A DNA stretch of 32,322 nucleotides from Pseudomonadota bacterium. Its GTDB lineage: Bacteria; Pseudomonadota; Gammaproteobacteria; Burkholderiales; Burkholderiaceae_C. The notes under the pieces are model-generated. The model was not told where the DNA came from. It was given only the letters and a program-made list of their open reading frames with translations, and searched no databases. Shown piece by piece: positions 1 to 6,876 of this stretch (positions are counted from its first letter, which is position 1; each line of letters starts with the position of its first letter). Location of the stretch: the NCBI GenBank assembly GCA_021815805.1, contig JAKAZQ010000035.1:1-32322 (forward strand). Reading direction: 5' to 3'. The translations under genes were made by a program, and so were the position numbers.

Positions 1-273
1 GCAGCCATTGCCTACCTGATCAGAAATCCGCGACCACTGCCCCGCAAAAGCGGGCGTAAAGCGTCAGAAGATGCCAGATACAGGGCGCTGATTGTTGCGG
101 CTCGCGTTAAGTGCGCAATGGATTCCGGCCTCACGGTTGAGGACGCCTGCGCGAGTCTTGAGCGTTTCGGACCTAGCGAATCCAGTAGCCTGAAGGCATA
201 CAGCGCCCTCAAGGACACACCAGAGTTGGAATTCATGGTTAGCTTACTCAAAGCGGGGCGAAAGACCTTCTAG
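1..273 (+). CDS. C-terminal part of an unknown protein (truncated by the window edge)
   Basis: Reading frame 1 is open from the first base to a TAG at 271-273, giving 90 residues without a start codon that must be used, so this is probably the 3' end of a gene that begins left of the window. The fragment is basic at its start (a PRPLPRKSGRK stretch) and then mixed helical (DARYRALIVAARVKCAMDSGL, VEDACASLERF). I do not recognise the family. It lies 81 bases before the alpA-like start on the same strand, so it probably belongs to the same mobile element. The opposite strand also has a 79-codon ORF here, but the + frame has the better composition and continues off the edge. No function is proposed. 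Confidence 0.5.
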   Translation, partial: AAIAYLIRNPRPLPRKSGRKASEDARYRALIVAARVKCAMDSGLTVEDACASLERFGPSESSSLKAYSALKDTPELEFMVSLLKAGRKTF

Positions 274-354
274 CCGAATAAACGTGCAGTGAAGGGTGGG
301 TGCTCAGCATTAACAATGCAATCACACCATCCACTCGCGGCCAAGGAGGCCACC

Positions 355-567
355 ATGGAACCTACTGCACATATCCCGCACCGCCTGATCGGGCTCAGGC
401 AAGTTGAAGACCTAACCAGCTTGCGGAAAAGTCGCTTGTATCAACTCATACAGGCCTCTGCCTTTCCCCAACCTGTCAAACTAGGCCGCCGCACGGCCTT
501 CGTCCAAGCGGAAGTTGAGGCATGGATTCTGAGCCAGATCGCATCTCGGGAGGTCGGCCATGCGTGA
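355..567 (+). CDS. alpA: AlpA-family helix-turn-helix transcriptional regulator
   Basis: A 70-residue protein typical in length for the AlpA / HTH_17 family of prophage and island regulators. The N-terminal part reads RLIGLRQVEDLTSLRKSRLYQLI (residues 10-32), the recognition helix region, followed by the conserved FPQPVKLGRRTAF segment (38-49) and a tryptophan helix EVEAWI (53-58). The start at 355 was chosen over the GTG at 289 because AAGGAGG at 343-349 sits five bases before it. AlpA proteins activate excision genes in P4-like cryptic prophages (established for E. coli AlpA on CP4-57); here it heads a tight gene row leading to a primase, so it may control the element's excision or replication genes (inference). 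Its end overlaps the next gene by eight bases. Confidence 0.88.
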   Translation: MEPTAHIPHRLIGLRQVEDLTSLRKSRLYQLIQASAFPQPVKLGRRTAFVQAEVEAWILSQIASREVGHA

Positions 568-955
568 CCCCATCGACTTGGACACCCTGCTGGGCGACCC
601 GTTGCCACATCGGCGATTGCCAGTCACAGCGTCCGCGAGTTGGGCCGTCAAGCTTGTCGATGGCTATCTAACCTGCCCGCAGTGTGACTTCGATCACATC
701 CACCATTGCGACGTGACTGTTTATGCAGGCGGAGAGGATGCAAAACAGCGCACCGTCATCTCCATCAAAGATGCTGGCGATCAATCACTGCTTCCGCCAA
801 CTGCGTGGATGGAGCAACGGGAAGCGCCTGATAACCCATCACCGCGTCGAGGCGCTGTAGTCACCGCGTATTGGTGTGAAGGATGCCACGGCAGATTCCA
901 TTTGGTTCAAGCCCAGCACAAGGGTCGCACCGAAATGCTTTGGGAGGCCGCATGA
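560..955 (+). CDS. Small zinc-ribbon-like hypothetical protein of the element
   Basis: A 131-residue protein with two cysteine pairs, CPQC at residues 39-42 and CEGC at 106-109, about 65 residues apart, plus several histidines between (HIHHC). This arrangement suggests a structural zinc-binding site of the zinc-ribbon kind, in which the two knuckles bring distant parts of the chain together. The segment CPQCDFDHIHHCDVTVY and the later AYWCEGCHGRFHL both look like beta-strand knuckles. The start overlaps the end of the alpA-like gene by eight bases, so the two are probably translated together. I do not recognise a named family; small zinc-ribbon proteins between AlpA and DUF3987 primases seem to be typical of such islands, but that is from general knowledge, not a search. 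Confidence 0.7.
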   Translation: MRDPIDLDTLLGDPLPHRRLPVTASASWAVKLVDGYLTCPQCDFDHIHHCDVTVYAGGEDAKQRTVISIKDAGDQSLLPPTAWMEQREAPDNPSPRRGAVVTAYWCEGCHGRFHLVQAQHKGRTEMLWEAA

Positions 956-1092
956 ACCTAGCAAAACAAAATCGTCTGAACCCCTGCCAGGATTCAGACG
1001 AGCAATACCATCCCAAGTCGTATTTTACCCCTGCATGGCTTTACACGGCGGCTTGGCTTTTCGTTTGCTTTGCTCATGCATTTGGGGCTTGA
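952..1092 (+). CDS. Possible 46-residue hydrophobic-tailed small protein
   Basis: The ATG at 952 overlaps the TGA of the zinc-ribbon gene (ATGA) and GGGAGG lies just upstream, so translation coupling is plausible. The product is 46 residues, polar at first (MNLAKQNRLNPCQDSDEQ) and ending in an aromatic and hydrophobic run (WLYTAAWLFVCFAHAFGA) that could be one membrane segment. Its stop at 1090-1092 is directly before the ATG of the primase gene at 1094, which would make an uninterrupted coupled row of genes. The spacing and the good ribosome site favour a real gene; the short length and lack of a recognised family speak against. It could instead be only a translated leader for the primase. 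Confidence 0.4.
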   Translation: MNLAKQNRLNPCQDSDEQYHPKSYFTPAWLYTAAWLFVCFAHAFGA

Positions 1093-1093
1093 T

Positions 1094-3364
1094 ATGGACT
1101 TCGCTATTGCTTTGCTGGATAACAAGCGCGCCCCCATTCGCAAGGTGGGTACTGTTTCCTGGGATGGGTTCGCATCATCGTTCACGCACCATGAGCAGGT
1201 CGAGGGAGCCGTTACACCGGAGACCCTGGACGCCCTGAAGGACGGCCCAGCGTGGATGCCTGCCGACATTGAGCCAGGACCGCGTAAGCGCGAGCGGGTG
1301 CGGGCGATGTCCGCGTTGGTGCTGGACATCGAGGCCGCTAAGGCCACGCCACACCTGCAGCCGCCGCCGTTTGACGAGACTGCCCAGCGCGTCAAGGCGC
1401 AGGGCTGGCAGGCGGTCTTGCACACCACGTTTCAGCACACCGCGAAGGCCCCTCGCTATCGCATCGTGTTGCCCGTCAGCAGCCATTTCGCGCCCGCGGT
1501 GGTGAAGGAACTCGGACTACAGGTTGCCCGCGTCCTGGGCCTGGGTGCTGTCACGGACATGGCAGCGCTGGAGCCTGCCCGGCTCTATTACCGGCCCCGC
1601 TGCCCCGCGGCTCACGCAGCCGATGCTCGCGCCGTGAGGATCGACGGACAGCCGCTCGACGTGAACGCAATGCTGGCGCACATCACAATAGCCGCTGCTC
1701 GCCAAACCGCGCCATCCAACGAGTTGGCAGTGGCGGCGCTCGGTGTCTATGAGCCGCCGACCGCCGAGGAAATGAGAGCCGATCTGGCGAAGCTCGATCC
1801 TGGCATGGACTATGAGGGCTGGCGCAATGTGCTGTGGGCATGTGCCTCTACTGGCCTCGATGAGGCAGAGGACATTGCACGCGACTGGTCCATGCAGTGC
1901 GAGGCCAAGTACGACACTCACGCATTTGATCGAACCTGGCTGAGCTTCAAGCCTGATGGCGGGATCACCTACGGCTCGCTGCGACACATGGTCAAACAGG
2001 CCGGGCAACCCGATCTGCCGCCACAGGCCGCTCTGGAGCGAGCAACCGCCATCCTGAAGCCGACACTACAAAGCAAGGCACACCTCTATCCCATGGAGGC
2101 CCTCGGCCCGCTAGCCGAGGCCGCCAGCGACCTGGCCAGCGGCGCGCAAGTCGCACCGGCCATGGCAGGCCAGTCGCTGCTGGCCGCAGCCGCACTGCTC
2201 ACCCAGAGCATTGCCAACGTACAGACGCTGGATGGCTGGCCTAAGCCCCTGAGCCTGTATTGCCTGACGATAGCCAACAGCGGCGATGGCAAGGACGCGG
2301 TGGATCGCCCGGCCCTGCGTGCGATTCAGGAACATCAACGCCGGGAAGGTCAGAAGTATCAGCTTCTGTGCGAGGCGTTCGAGCAGGACAAAGCCAAGCG
2401 CAAAAAAAGCGAAGGCGCGCCGCTGGCTCCGGGACCTGCGCCCTACCGCCTGGCGTCAGACCTGACCATCGAGGGCATGCGCCGCAGCTTCGCTGAAGGC
2501 ATCGCCTCACAAGGCATTTTCAGTACCGAGGCAGGGGCGGTCCTGGCAGGCCACGCCATGACGGTGGAGAACCGCATCAAGACCACCGCCAGCCTCTGCG
2601 GCCTGTGGGATCGCGGTCACCTGAGCGTGGTACGCGGCGGCGGCGGCCGCACCGAGCGATACGGTGTACGGCTGAGCGCACACCTGCTGATCCAGCCCGC
2701 CGCGCTGGGCGATGTACTCAACGATGATGCGCTCTCGGGAATCGGCTTCTGGCCGCGCTTCCTGCTGGCCTGGCCTGCGCCGCTAGAGCCGCGCAAATTC
2801 AAGCCCTGGCACGCGGATAGCAGCGCGTCGATTCGCGCCTTCTGGACACGCTGCGAGCAGCTGCTGGCGAAGCATATGCCCGAGTCCTGCGACGGCCTGC
2901 CAGCGATCACCCTGGACCCGGCCGCCCAGGCTTGCATGGCGTCGTTCTTTGAATCCATGGAGCAGGAGGGCCGCAAAGGAAACCTGCAGGATGTACGCGC
3001 CTTCGCCCTGCGTGCCACCGAGTTGGCTTGCCGCATCGCCGGGGTACTGACCGCGTTCGCGGGCGGCCAGCGCATCGACGTCAGCACAGCACGCTGTGGC
3101 ATCCAGCTCGCTCAGCACTCGCTGTCCCAGTGGCTGGAAGCCCTAGGCGGGAAAGCTGATCCGGTGCCCGGCTGGGCACTGACCCTCTACCGCTGGCTGC
3201 TTGACCGCCACGCTCCCGTGCGGATCAAAGACATCCCTCACCTGGGGCCGAGCAGCGTCCGGCCCGCAAACCGGCGCGATCAAGCCATCGAACGCTTGAA
3301 GGCGGCCGATCTGATCCACATTGAAGGCGACACCATCAGGGTGAAGGGAGTGCAGCATGCATGA
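1094..3364 (+). CDS. Primase-like replication protein with PriCT-2-like and DUF3987 (YfjI) regions
   Basis: A 756-residue multidomain protein of the kind found in P4-like satellites and genomic islands. Residues 1-200 form a primase-like N-terminal region with an acidic LVLDIE strand (75-80) and the segment TAKAPRYRIVLP. Residues about 226-303 (DLAKLDPGMDYEGWRNVLWA to HMVKQAGQ) resemble the primase C-terminal PriCT-2 domain. From about 331 onward it matches DUF3987: an LYPMEALGPLAEAA start, then the strand and loop LTIANSGDGKDAVD (about 392-405), which is in the position of a P-loop but has GKD in place of GKS/GKT. The ATG at 1094 was chosen over 1070 because GGGG lies just before it and the 46-codon ORF ends there. 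It probably primes or unwinds the element's DNA, acting on the repeat array just downstream (inference). Confidence 0.85.
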   Translation: MDFAIALLDNKRAPIRKVGTVSWDGFASSFTHHEQVEGAVTPETLDALKDGPAWMPADIEPGPRKRERVRAMSALVLDIEAAKATPHLQPPPFDETAQRVKAQGWQAVLHTTFQHTAKAPRYRIVLPVSSHFAPAVVKELGLQVARVLGLGAVTDMAALEPARLYYRPRCPAAHAADARAVRIDGQPLDVNAMLAHITIAAARQTAPSNELAVAALGVYEPPTAEEMRADLAKLDPGMDYEGWRNVLWACASTGLDEAEDIARDWSMQCEAKYDTHAFDRTWLSFKPDGGITYGSLRHMVKQAGQPDLPPQAALERATAILKPTLQSKAHLYPMEALGPLAEAASDLASGAQVAPAMAGQSLLAAAALLTQSIANVQTLDGWPKPLSLYCLTIANSGDGKDAVDRPALRAIQEHQRREGQKYQLLCEAFEQDKAKRKKSEGAPLAPGPAPYRLASDLTIEGMRRSFAEGIASQGIFSTEAGAVLAGHAMTVENRIKTTASLCGLWDRGHLSVVRGGGGRTERYGVRLSAHLLIQPAALGDVLNDDALSGIGFWPRFLLAWPAPLEPRKFKPWHADSSASIRAFWTRCEQLLAKHMPESCDGLPAITLDPAAQACMASFFESMEQEGRKGNLQDVRAFALRATELACRIAGVLTAFAGGQRIDVSTARCGIQLAQHSLSQWLEALGGKADPVPGWALTLYRWLLDRHAPVRIKDIPHLGPSSVRPANRRDQAIERLKAADLIHIEGDTIRVKGVQHA

Positions 3365-3394
3365 GCCCAGCATCTGCGGATGCGCAGCAGTGCT

Positions 3395-3691
3395 TGCGAT
3401 TTCTGCGATTCCTGCGACTGAGCGCAGAAACACTGGCTCCGCGCCCCTGCGACTGCTTTGCGACTTTTGCGACTTTGCGTCCCATGCAGCAAGTCGAGAC
3501 ATGCCTGCGATTCTTGCGACTGGCCGCAGAAACACTAGCGAGTCGCAAGAATCGCAACAGGGTCTGCGCGCCGACATCGCCTGGCCGCCCCATAGCGGAG
3601 CGCGGCGAGAAAGTCGCAAAAGTCGCAGCCCAGTCGCAGCCGCTAGAACCCGCATAAACACTAGTGAGTCGCAAGAATCGCAAGAATCGCA
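3395..3691. repeat. Mirror-symmetric iteron-like array of TGCGAY hexamers; candidate replication origin
   Basis: Eight direct TGCGAT/TGCGAC hexamers at 3395, 3404, 3413, 3449, 3459, 3469, 3506 and 3515 are followed by eight in inverted orientation (RTCGCA) at 3542, 3551, 3613, 3622, 3633, 3668, 3677 and 3686. They fall into groups of 3-3-2 and then 2-3-3, nine to eleven bases apart inside groups. The central pair forms a perfect 16-bp inverted repeat (3506-3521 with 3541-3556), and the outermost triplets form a 25-bp inverted repeat with 22 matches (3395-3419 with 3667-3691). A second motif, CGCAKAAACACTRG, recurs at 3423, 3525 and 3651. The stretch between the primase stop (3364) and the next start (3745) otherwise has no convincing gene; ORFs through it are open only because the repeats lack stops. 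By analogy with the P4 alpha protein and its iterons in ori and crr, this could be the element's origin. Confidence 0.85.
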
Positions 3692-3744
3692 GGGATCCCC
3701 TCCGACAAACACACAGCAACCGTCCCGACGGGGGAGTTGACGTC

Positions 3745-4233
3745 ATGACCACCCTAGAAAAATCACAGGCGCTGCAGCAGGTGGAGCGCGCAGAGGCACA
3801 GGCCGCGACCAACGGCGTGGCCGCCGCTGCCGTCACCATCTCCATGCTCGGCGATGGCCTGTCCGCCAACGCTGTACTGGATGCCATCAAGGCGCAAGCC
3901 GCGTGCGTGAACGCAGGCGACATGCGCAGCGTCGAGGCGCAGCTGGTAGCCACCATCGCCACGCTGGAAGCCTTGTTCCACCGCTACATCGCCAAGTCCG
4001 AGGAAGCACCCTCTCCCCGAATGCAGGAGATGTATGCCAAGATGGCCTTCAAAGCCAAGGGCCAAGCCATACGCGCCGCCGAGGCGCTTAGTGACATGAA
4101 GGTCGCACCGCTTGTCATTGCTCGGCAGGTCAACCTTGCCAGTGGGCCGCAGCAGGTCAACAATCGTGCAGAGGTCACGCCATTTCCCAATCAAAAAATT
4201 GAAAGGCGACTCCAGAATGCCGACAAAACCTAG
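3745..4233 (+). CDS. Hypothetical protein of the element, alanine-rich helical
   Basis: A 162-residue, largely helical protein: KSQALQQVERAEAQAATNGV, an alanine-rich segment, LVATIATLEALFHRYIAKSEE, and MYAKMAFKAKGQAIRAAEAL, ending in RQVNLASGPQQVNN and a short basic tail. The ATG at 3745 was chosen because GGGGGA at 3730-3735 precedes it and because the upstream in-frame ATG at 3664 lies inside the repeat array. There is no signal peptide or membrane segment. I do not recognise a named family with certainty; its position just after the primase and repeat array suggests a role in replication, copy control or partition of the element, but nothing in the sequence proves it. Its end overlaps the start of the next gene by 17 bases. 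Confidence 0.75.
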   Translation: MTTLEKSQALQQVERAEAQAATNGVAAAAVTISMLGDGLSANAVLDAIKAQAACVNAGDMRSVEAQLVATIATLEALFHRYIAKSEEAPSPRMQEMYAKMAFKAKGQAIRAAEALSDMKVAPLVIARQVNLASGPQQVNNRAEVTPFPNQKIERRLQNADKT

Positions 4234-4585
4234 AGTCCTGACCGCCAAGCAGGTCGCCGTCCTCAAGCAAGGACAGTCACCCGAGCGCGTCGCGGCATTC
4301 CGTGCATGGGTCTTGCAGAACCGCCCCTGGAAGCTCGTGAAGGTACGCCAGAGTCTCGAGTGGCGCGCACACCTTGCGAGTATTGGGCCACGAGTGGACG
4401 GCATTGGCTCGCTGGAATTCAAAGACGAGAAACGGCTTCTGCGCGAGGCCGTCGCGCTGTGCCAGGCTGCGATTGTTTCTGCCTACAAAAATACGGAAGT
4501 CAAAGGCAAAACTAGACCACCATCCTTCACTGTCACAATACAAGGCGCCCAAAAAGTTGCGCCCCTACGAACGGAAAGATATTAG
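4217..4585 (+). CDS. Hypothetical basic protein of the element
   Basis: A 122-residue basic protein beginning MPTKPRVLTAKQVAVLKQGQ. The ATG at 4217 is preferred over 4112 because AAAGGCGA lies upstream and because only this start gives the short overlap with the preceding gene that is usual in operons. The body is helical with charged and aromatic residues (RAWVLQNRPWKLVKVRQSLEWRAHLASIG) and a later helix KDEKRLLREAVALCQAAIVSAY. No cysteine pairs, signal peptide or membrane segment are seen. The base composition starts to drift towards A/T near its end, which marks the beginning of the A/T-richer cargo. I do not recognise it and propose no function; the basic charge would permit nucleic acid binding. 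Confidence 0.65.
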   Translation: MPTKPRVLTAKQVAVLKQGQSPERVAAFRAWVLQNRPWKLVKVRQSLEWRAHLASIGPRVDGIGSLEFKDEKRLLREAVALCQAAIVSAYKNTEVKGKTRPPSFTVTIQGAQKVAPLRTERY

Positions 4586-4654
4586 CCACTTGGCGACAAA
4601 TTGCGATCCAATGAAAAATCCCAAGTCAACGTATTATTGAAAGTGGCGCGCCAC

Positions 4655-5152
4655 ATGATACCCAAGCCAACACCAAAGGCGGCCGCCACAATAATCGCAG
4701 CACTATTTAGCACACCACTTTTCTCAGGGTGCACAACGGCAGAACTTCTCGCAGCCAGACAAGGCATGAGGCCGCCGGTCAATTCCTACACGCCACAATA
4801 TGGGGCCGCACCATCATCTCAATCGCAAAAGATCATGGTCTTTGGCGGCACAGATCACAAAACATATCTAGGATGCCTAAGCTGCTCTGAATACAGTGCC
4901 GAATCAGTTTTTAATCAATACGGAAACTATGGCAGCGCGTACTCAAACACCAGCATCACGAATCCCTATAGCCAATTCGGCTCGCAATATGCCGCGACCG
5001 GCGCATGCAATCCATACGCCAGCGACCCTCCGGTTGTCGTAGATCAGTTAGGCAATTTTTTGGGCTACCTTACCCTGAACGAATACAAAGGCGGCGCGAT
5101 TACAAGCCCAAGTATTCTTGCTTGGCTGCATAGGGTTTGCGCTACCCAGTAA
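4655..5152 (+). CDS. Putative lipoprotein with Tyr/Asn/Ser-rich repeats (island cargo)
   Basis: A 165-residue protein. The start at 4655 gives a classic lipoprotein signal: MIPKPTPKAAATIIAALF, then the lipobox LFSGC with the acylated cysteine at about residue 24 followed by TTAELLAARQG. The ATG at 4601 would place the signal too far inside. The mature part contains CLSCSEY and a run of YGNYGSAYSN, NPYSQFGSQY and NPYASDPPVVVD, ending LGNFLGYLTLNEYKG. This SxxNxYGxYGSxYS...NPYA...PPVVVD pattern occurs in small unnamed secreted proteins, but I cannot assign a function. The codon use is more A/T-rich than in the chromosomal genes. It lies 38 bases before the Sel1-repeat gene, so the two may act together in the cell envelope. 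Confidence 0.78.
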   Translation: MIPKPTPKAAATIIAALFSTPLFSGCTTAELLAARQGMRPPVNSYTPQYGAAPSSQSQKIMVFGGTDHKTYLGCLSCSEYSAESVFNQYGNYGSAYSNTSITNPYSQFGSQYAATGACNPYASDPPVVVDQLGNFLGYLTLNEYKGGAITSPSILAWLHRVCATQ

Positions 5153-5190
5153 CCTCCTTGCAAGGTTTGATAAATCTGGGCATCAGAAAA

Positions 5191-6510
5191 ATGTCCTCTA
5201 GCAGACAAAATGGAGAAGGGGAACTCGGATGCCTAGTTTCGCTCGCGGCTTTGGCATTTCTGGGCATGACCGCGTGGCTAGGCATCTCGGGGACTTGGAA
5301 TTACATCCGAAAGGCGCCTTCGTCCGCGCGCATTGCTGCACAGGCCGCTCTTGCGAAGTCCCTTGGTTTACCCTATGAAAAATATATCGATAACGCATGC
5401 GCACAAGAGACGACCTGCGAACTTTACCGGAAATACAGAATGCAGTGCGCCACCGCCGGCAATATCAAGGAGTGCATAAAAATTAAAATGCAGGGCTCAG
5501 ATTACTCGTCCTGCGGATCGGGCGCTTTTCGAGCCGACGCGAGCCCTCTCCCAACGTACCATCAATGCATAAACGCCAAATATTTCGGAAACTACGACAC
5601 CCCGGAGCAGATTGGCAGCGACAGCGGAAGTAACAATAATCCTGTAACCCCGAAAATTCTTCCTCCAACAGCCAGCGTCAGCTCCCCTACATCTGATGCG
5701 TATTTTTGGTGGAAGTGCCAAGAATATAAACGACCAACCCTTGCCAGCACTCCCCCTTATCCAGACTGTCGGAAAACGACTGCCCCCAGCGCAACTCAAT
5801 CGGCGCCGAACCCCTTTGATCGCTTTGACGCCTCCACCGCAAGACTGCGGACATCCCCAGATCCGGATTGGGCTTCGCCGAAATCGGACGCCATAATGTC
5901 CGGGGCACCAGCCCAGAACAAAGCGGAGAAGAGGAAAGGCGGGTTGACTGGCTACGTCACACTTGATCAAGTAAAACCGCCTCCTTGGGACCGCTACAAA
6001 TCACTTCGAAATCGGCGCGACACGAATAAAACAGATAGCTTTTCGGCACTTCGCAAAGCCGCCAAAGTGGGCAACAACGTCGCGGAATTTACTCTGGGCG
6101 AACACTACGAAGATTCCTACAATGCACTTCTTGCTTATTACTGGTACAAGAAGTCGGCCGAGCAGGGAAATGCAAATGCGCAAGATGCACTTGGCTATGA
6201 GTATGAATCTGGTTCTGGAACGCGGCGAAATTACGTCAGAGCAAATTATTGGTATTTGAAGTCCGCGAATCAAGGCGACCCGGATGCACAACTCGCGCTT
6301 GGATTTAATTACTCGTCCGGGAACGGCGCTCCGCCTGACCCCGTAGAGTCCTATAAGTGGTTTTATATTGCGTATCTGAGTGCACCATCTGGAAGCGACA
6401 CCAGCAGCCTCGCATCGACCATGTTGAAGGTATCGTCACTTAATCCTAGGCAAAAGAGCCAGGCGCGCGCTGAAGTATCGCAATGGTTCAAGGCCCACAG
6501 CCGCCAGTGA
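5191..6510 (+). CDS. Membrane-anchored Sel1-like repeat protein (island cargo)
   Basis: A 439-residue protein. The N-terminal 11 residues are polar and are followed by one membrane segment (about 12-33, LGCLVSLAALAFLGMTAWLGIS). A long low-complexity region rich in Pro, Ser, Asn and Cys follows (several spaced cysteines such as CAQETTC and QCATAGNIKEC). Residues about 285-400 contain three Sel1/TPR-like repeats, seen in LLAYYWYKKSAEQGNANAQ, YVRANYWYLKSANQGDPDAQ and PVESYKWFYIAYLS, each followed by LG and a glycine/asparagine turn. Sel1 repeats form alpha-solenoids for protein-protein contacts. Start 5191 was chosen because it puts the membrane segment close to the N-terminus; 5137 is an alternative that overlaps the lipoprotein gene. 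It is A/T-richer than its surroundings. Role unknown. Confidence 0.8.
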   Translation: MSSSRQNGEGELGCLVSLAALAFLGMTAWLGISGTWNYIRKAPSSARIAAQAALAKSLGLPYEKYIDNACAQETTCELYRKYRMQCATAGNIKECIKIKMQGSDYSSCGSGAFRADASPLPTYHQCINAKYFGNYDTPEQIGSDSGSNNNPVTPKILPPTASVSSPTSDAYFWWKCQEYKRPTLASTPPYPDCRKTTAPSATQSAPNPFDRFDASTARLRTSPDPDWASPKSDAIMSGAPAQNKAEKRKGGLTGYVTLDQVKPPPWDRYKSLRNRRDTNKTDSFSALRKAAKVGNNVAEFTLGEHYEDSYNALLAYYWYKKSAEQGNANAQDALGYEYESGSGTRRNYVRANYWYLKSANQGDPDAQLALGFNYSSGNGAPPDPVESYKWFYIAYLSAPSGSDTSSLASTMLKVSSLNPRQKSQARAEVSQWFKAHSRQ

Positions 6511-6749
6511 CTGCCTGCCTTAAATTCCAAAAATCGCGCAGCAAATTGGGGTAGCCCCTGCATTGCAAAATTTTGCCGGGAGCCCGGCCTGCAATTCCAG
6601 AGTTCGCTTGGGCGGCTGAGTCCACCAACCCAGTCAAGGCCAACGCCGCGAACAAGCAGCGCTTGGGCATCAGCGCTGGGGCGCATGCAATGCGCAAATA
6701 CCCATACAGGATGCATGGGTTAAGAGCAGCGGTAAGAGCGCGAATAGCC
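6511..6749. other. Intergenic stretch holding the likely island/chromosome junction
   Basis: No convincing gene lies between the Sel1-protein stop and the tRNA terminator. The stretch contains a 12-bp perfect palindrome GCAAAATTTTGC (6565-6576) directly joined to a GC hairpin GCCGGGAGCCCGGC (6575-6588) and, just before, GGGGTAGCCCC (6548-6558). A minus-strand reading from 6670 starts like a signal peptide (MPKRCLFAALALTGLVDSAAQA) but does not continue into a recognisable protein; it could be a truncated chromosomal gene. Composition changes from A/T-rich on the left to GC-rich on the right somewhere here, so I place the element's right end in this interval. Confidence 0.45.
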
Positions 6750-6789
6750 AAAAATAAAAAAGCCCAAGCTAATCAATAGCTTGGGCTTG
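6750..6789 (-). terminator. Rho-independent terminator of the tRNA-Asp transcript
   Basis: On the minus strand a perfect 10-bp stem (AGCCCAAGCT with AGCTTGGGCT, 6778-6787 and 6761-6770, seven-base loop) is followed by TTTTTTATTTTT (6760 down to 6749). It starts only a few bases after the CCA end of the tRNA-Asp gene at 6795, and so ends that transcript. Confidence 0.93.
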
Positions 6790-6794
6790 CATCT

Positions 6795-6871
6795 TGGCGG
6801 AGTGGACGGGACTCGAACCCGCGACCCCCGGCGTGACAGGCCGGTATTCTAACCAACTGAACTACCACTCC
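6795..6871 (-). tRNA. tRNA-Asp (anticodon GUC)
   Basis: Read on the minus strand this is a 77-base tRNA with encoded CCA. The acceptor stem GGAGTGG pairs with CCACTCC, the D-arm contains AGTTCAGTTGGTTAGAA, the anticodon loop is CTGTCAC with anticodon GTC (plus-strand gac at 6835-6837), and the T-arm contains GGGTTCGAGTCCC. It closely follows the standard bacterial tRNA-Asp. A strong promoter overlaps the stop of the upstream membrane-protein gene and a terminator follows directly. Its 3' end faces the island on the left, the geometry expected if an integrase used the tRNA 3' end, but the terminator is intact and no duplicate of the tRNA end is visible inside the window. Confidence 0.97.
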
Positions 6872-6876
6872 TCGCG

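Noticed and set aside
3395..3691. CRISPR array
   Set aside because: The repeats are only six to nine bases, lie nine to eleven bases apart with no unique spacers of 30 or so bases, and occur in both orientations.
3357..3740. A 127-codon open frame (SQESQESQ-like repeats) through the hexamer array
   Set aside because: The frame is open only because the TGCGAY repeats lack stops in several frames of both strands; there is no ribosome site and the repeats are symmetric DNA, not coding repeats.
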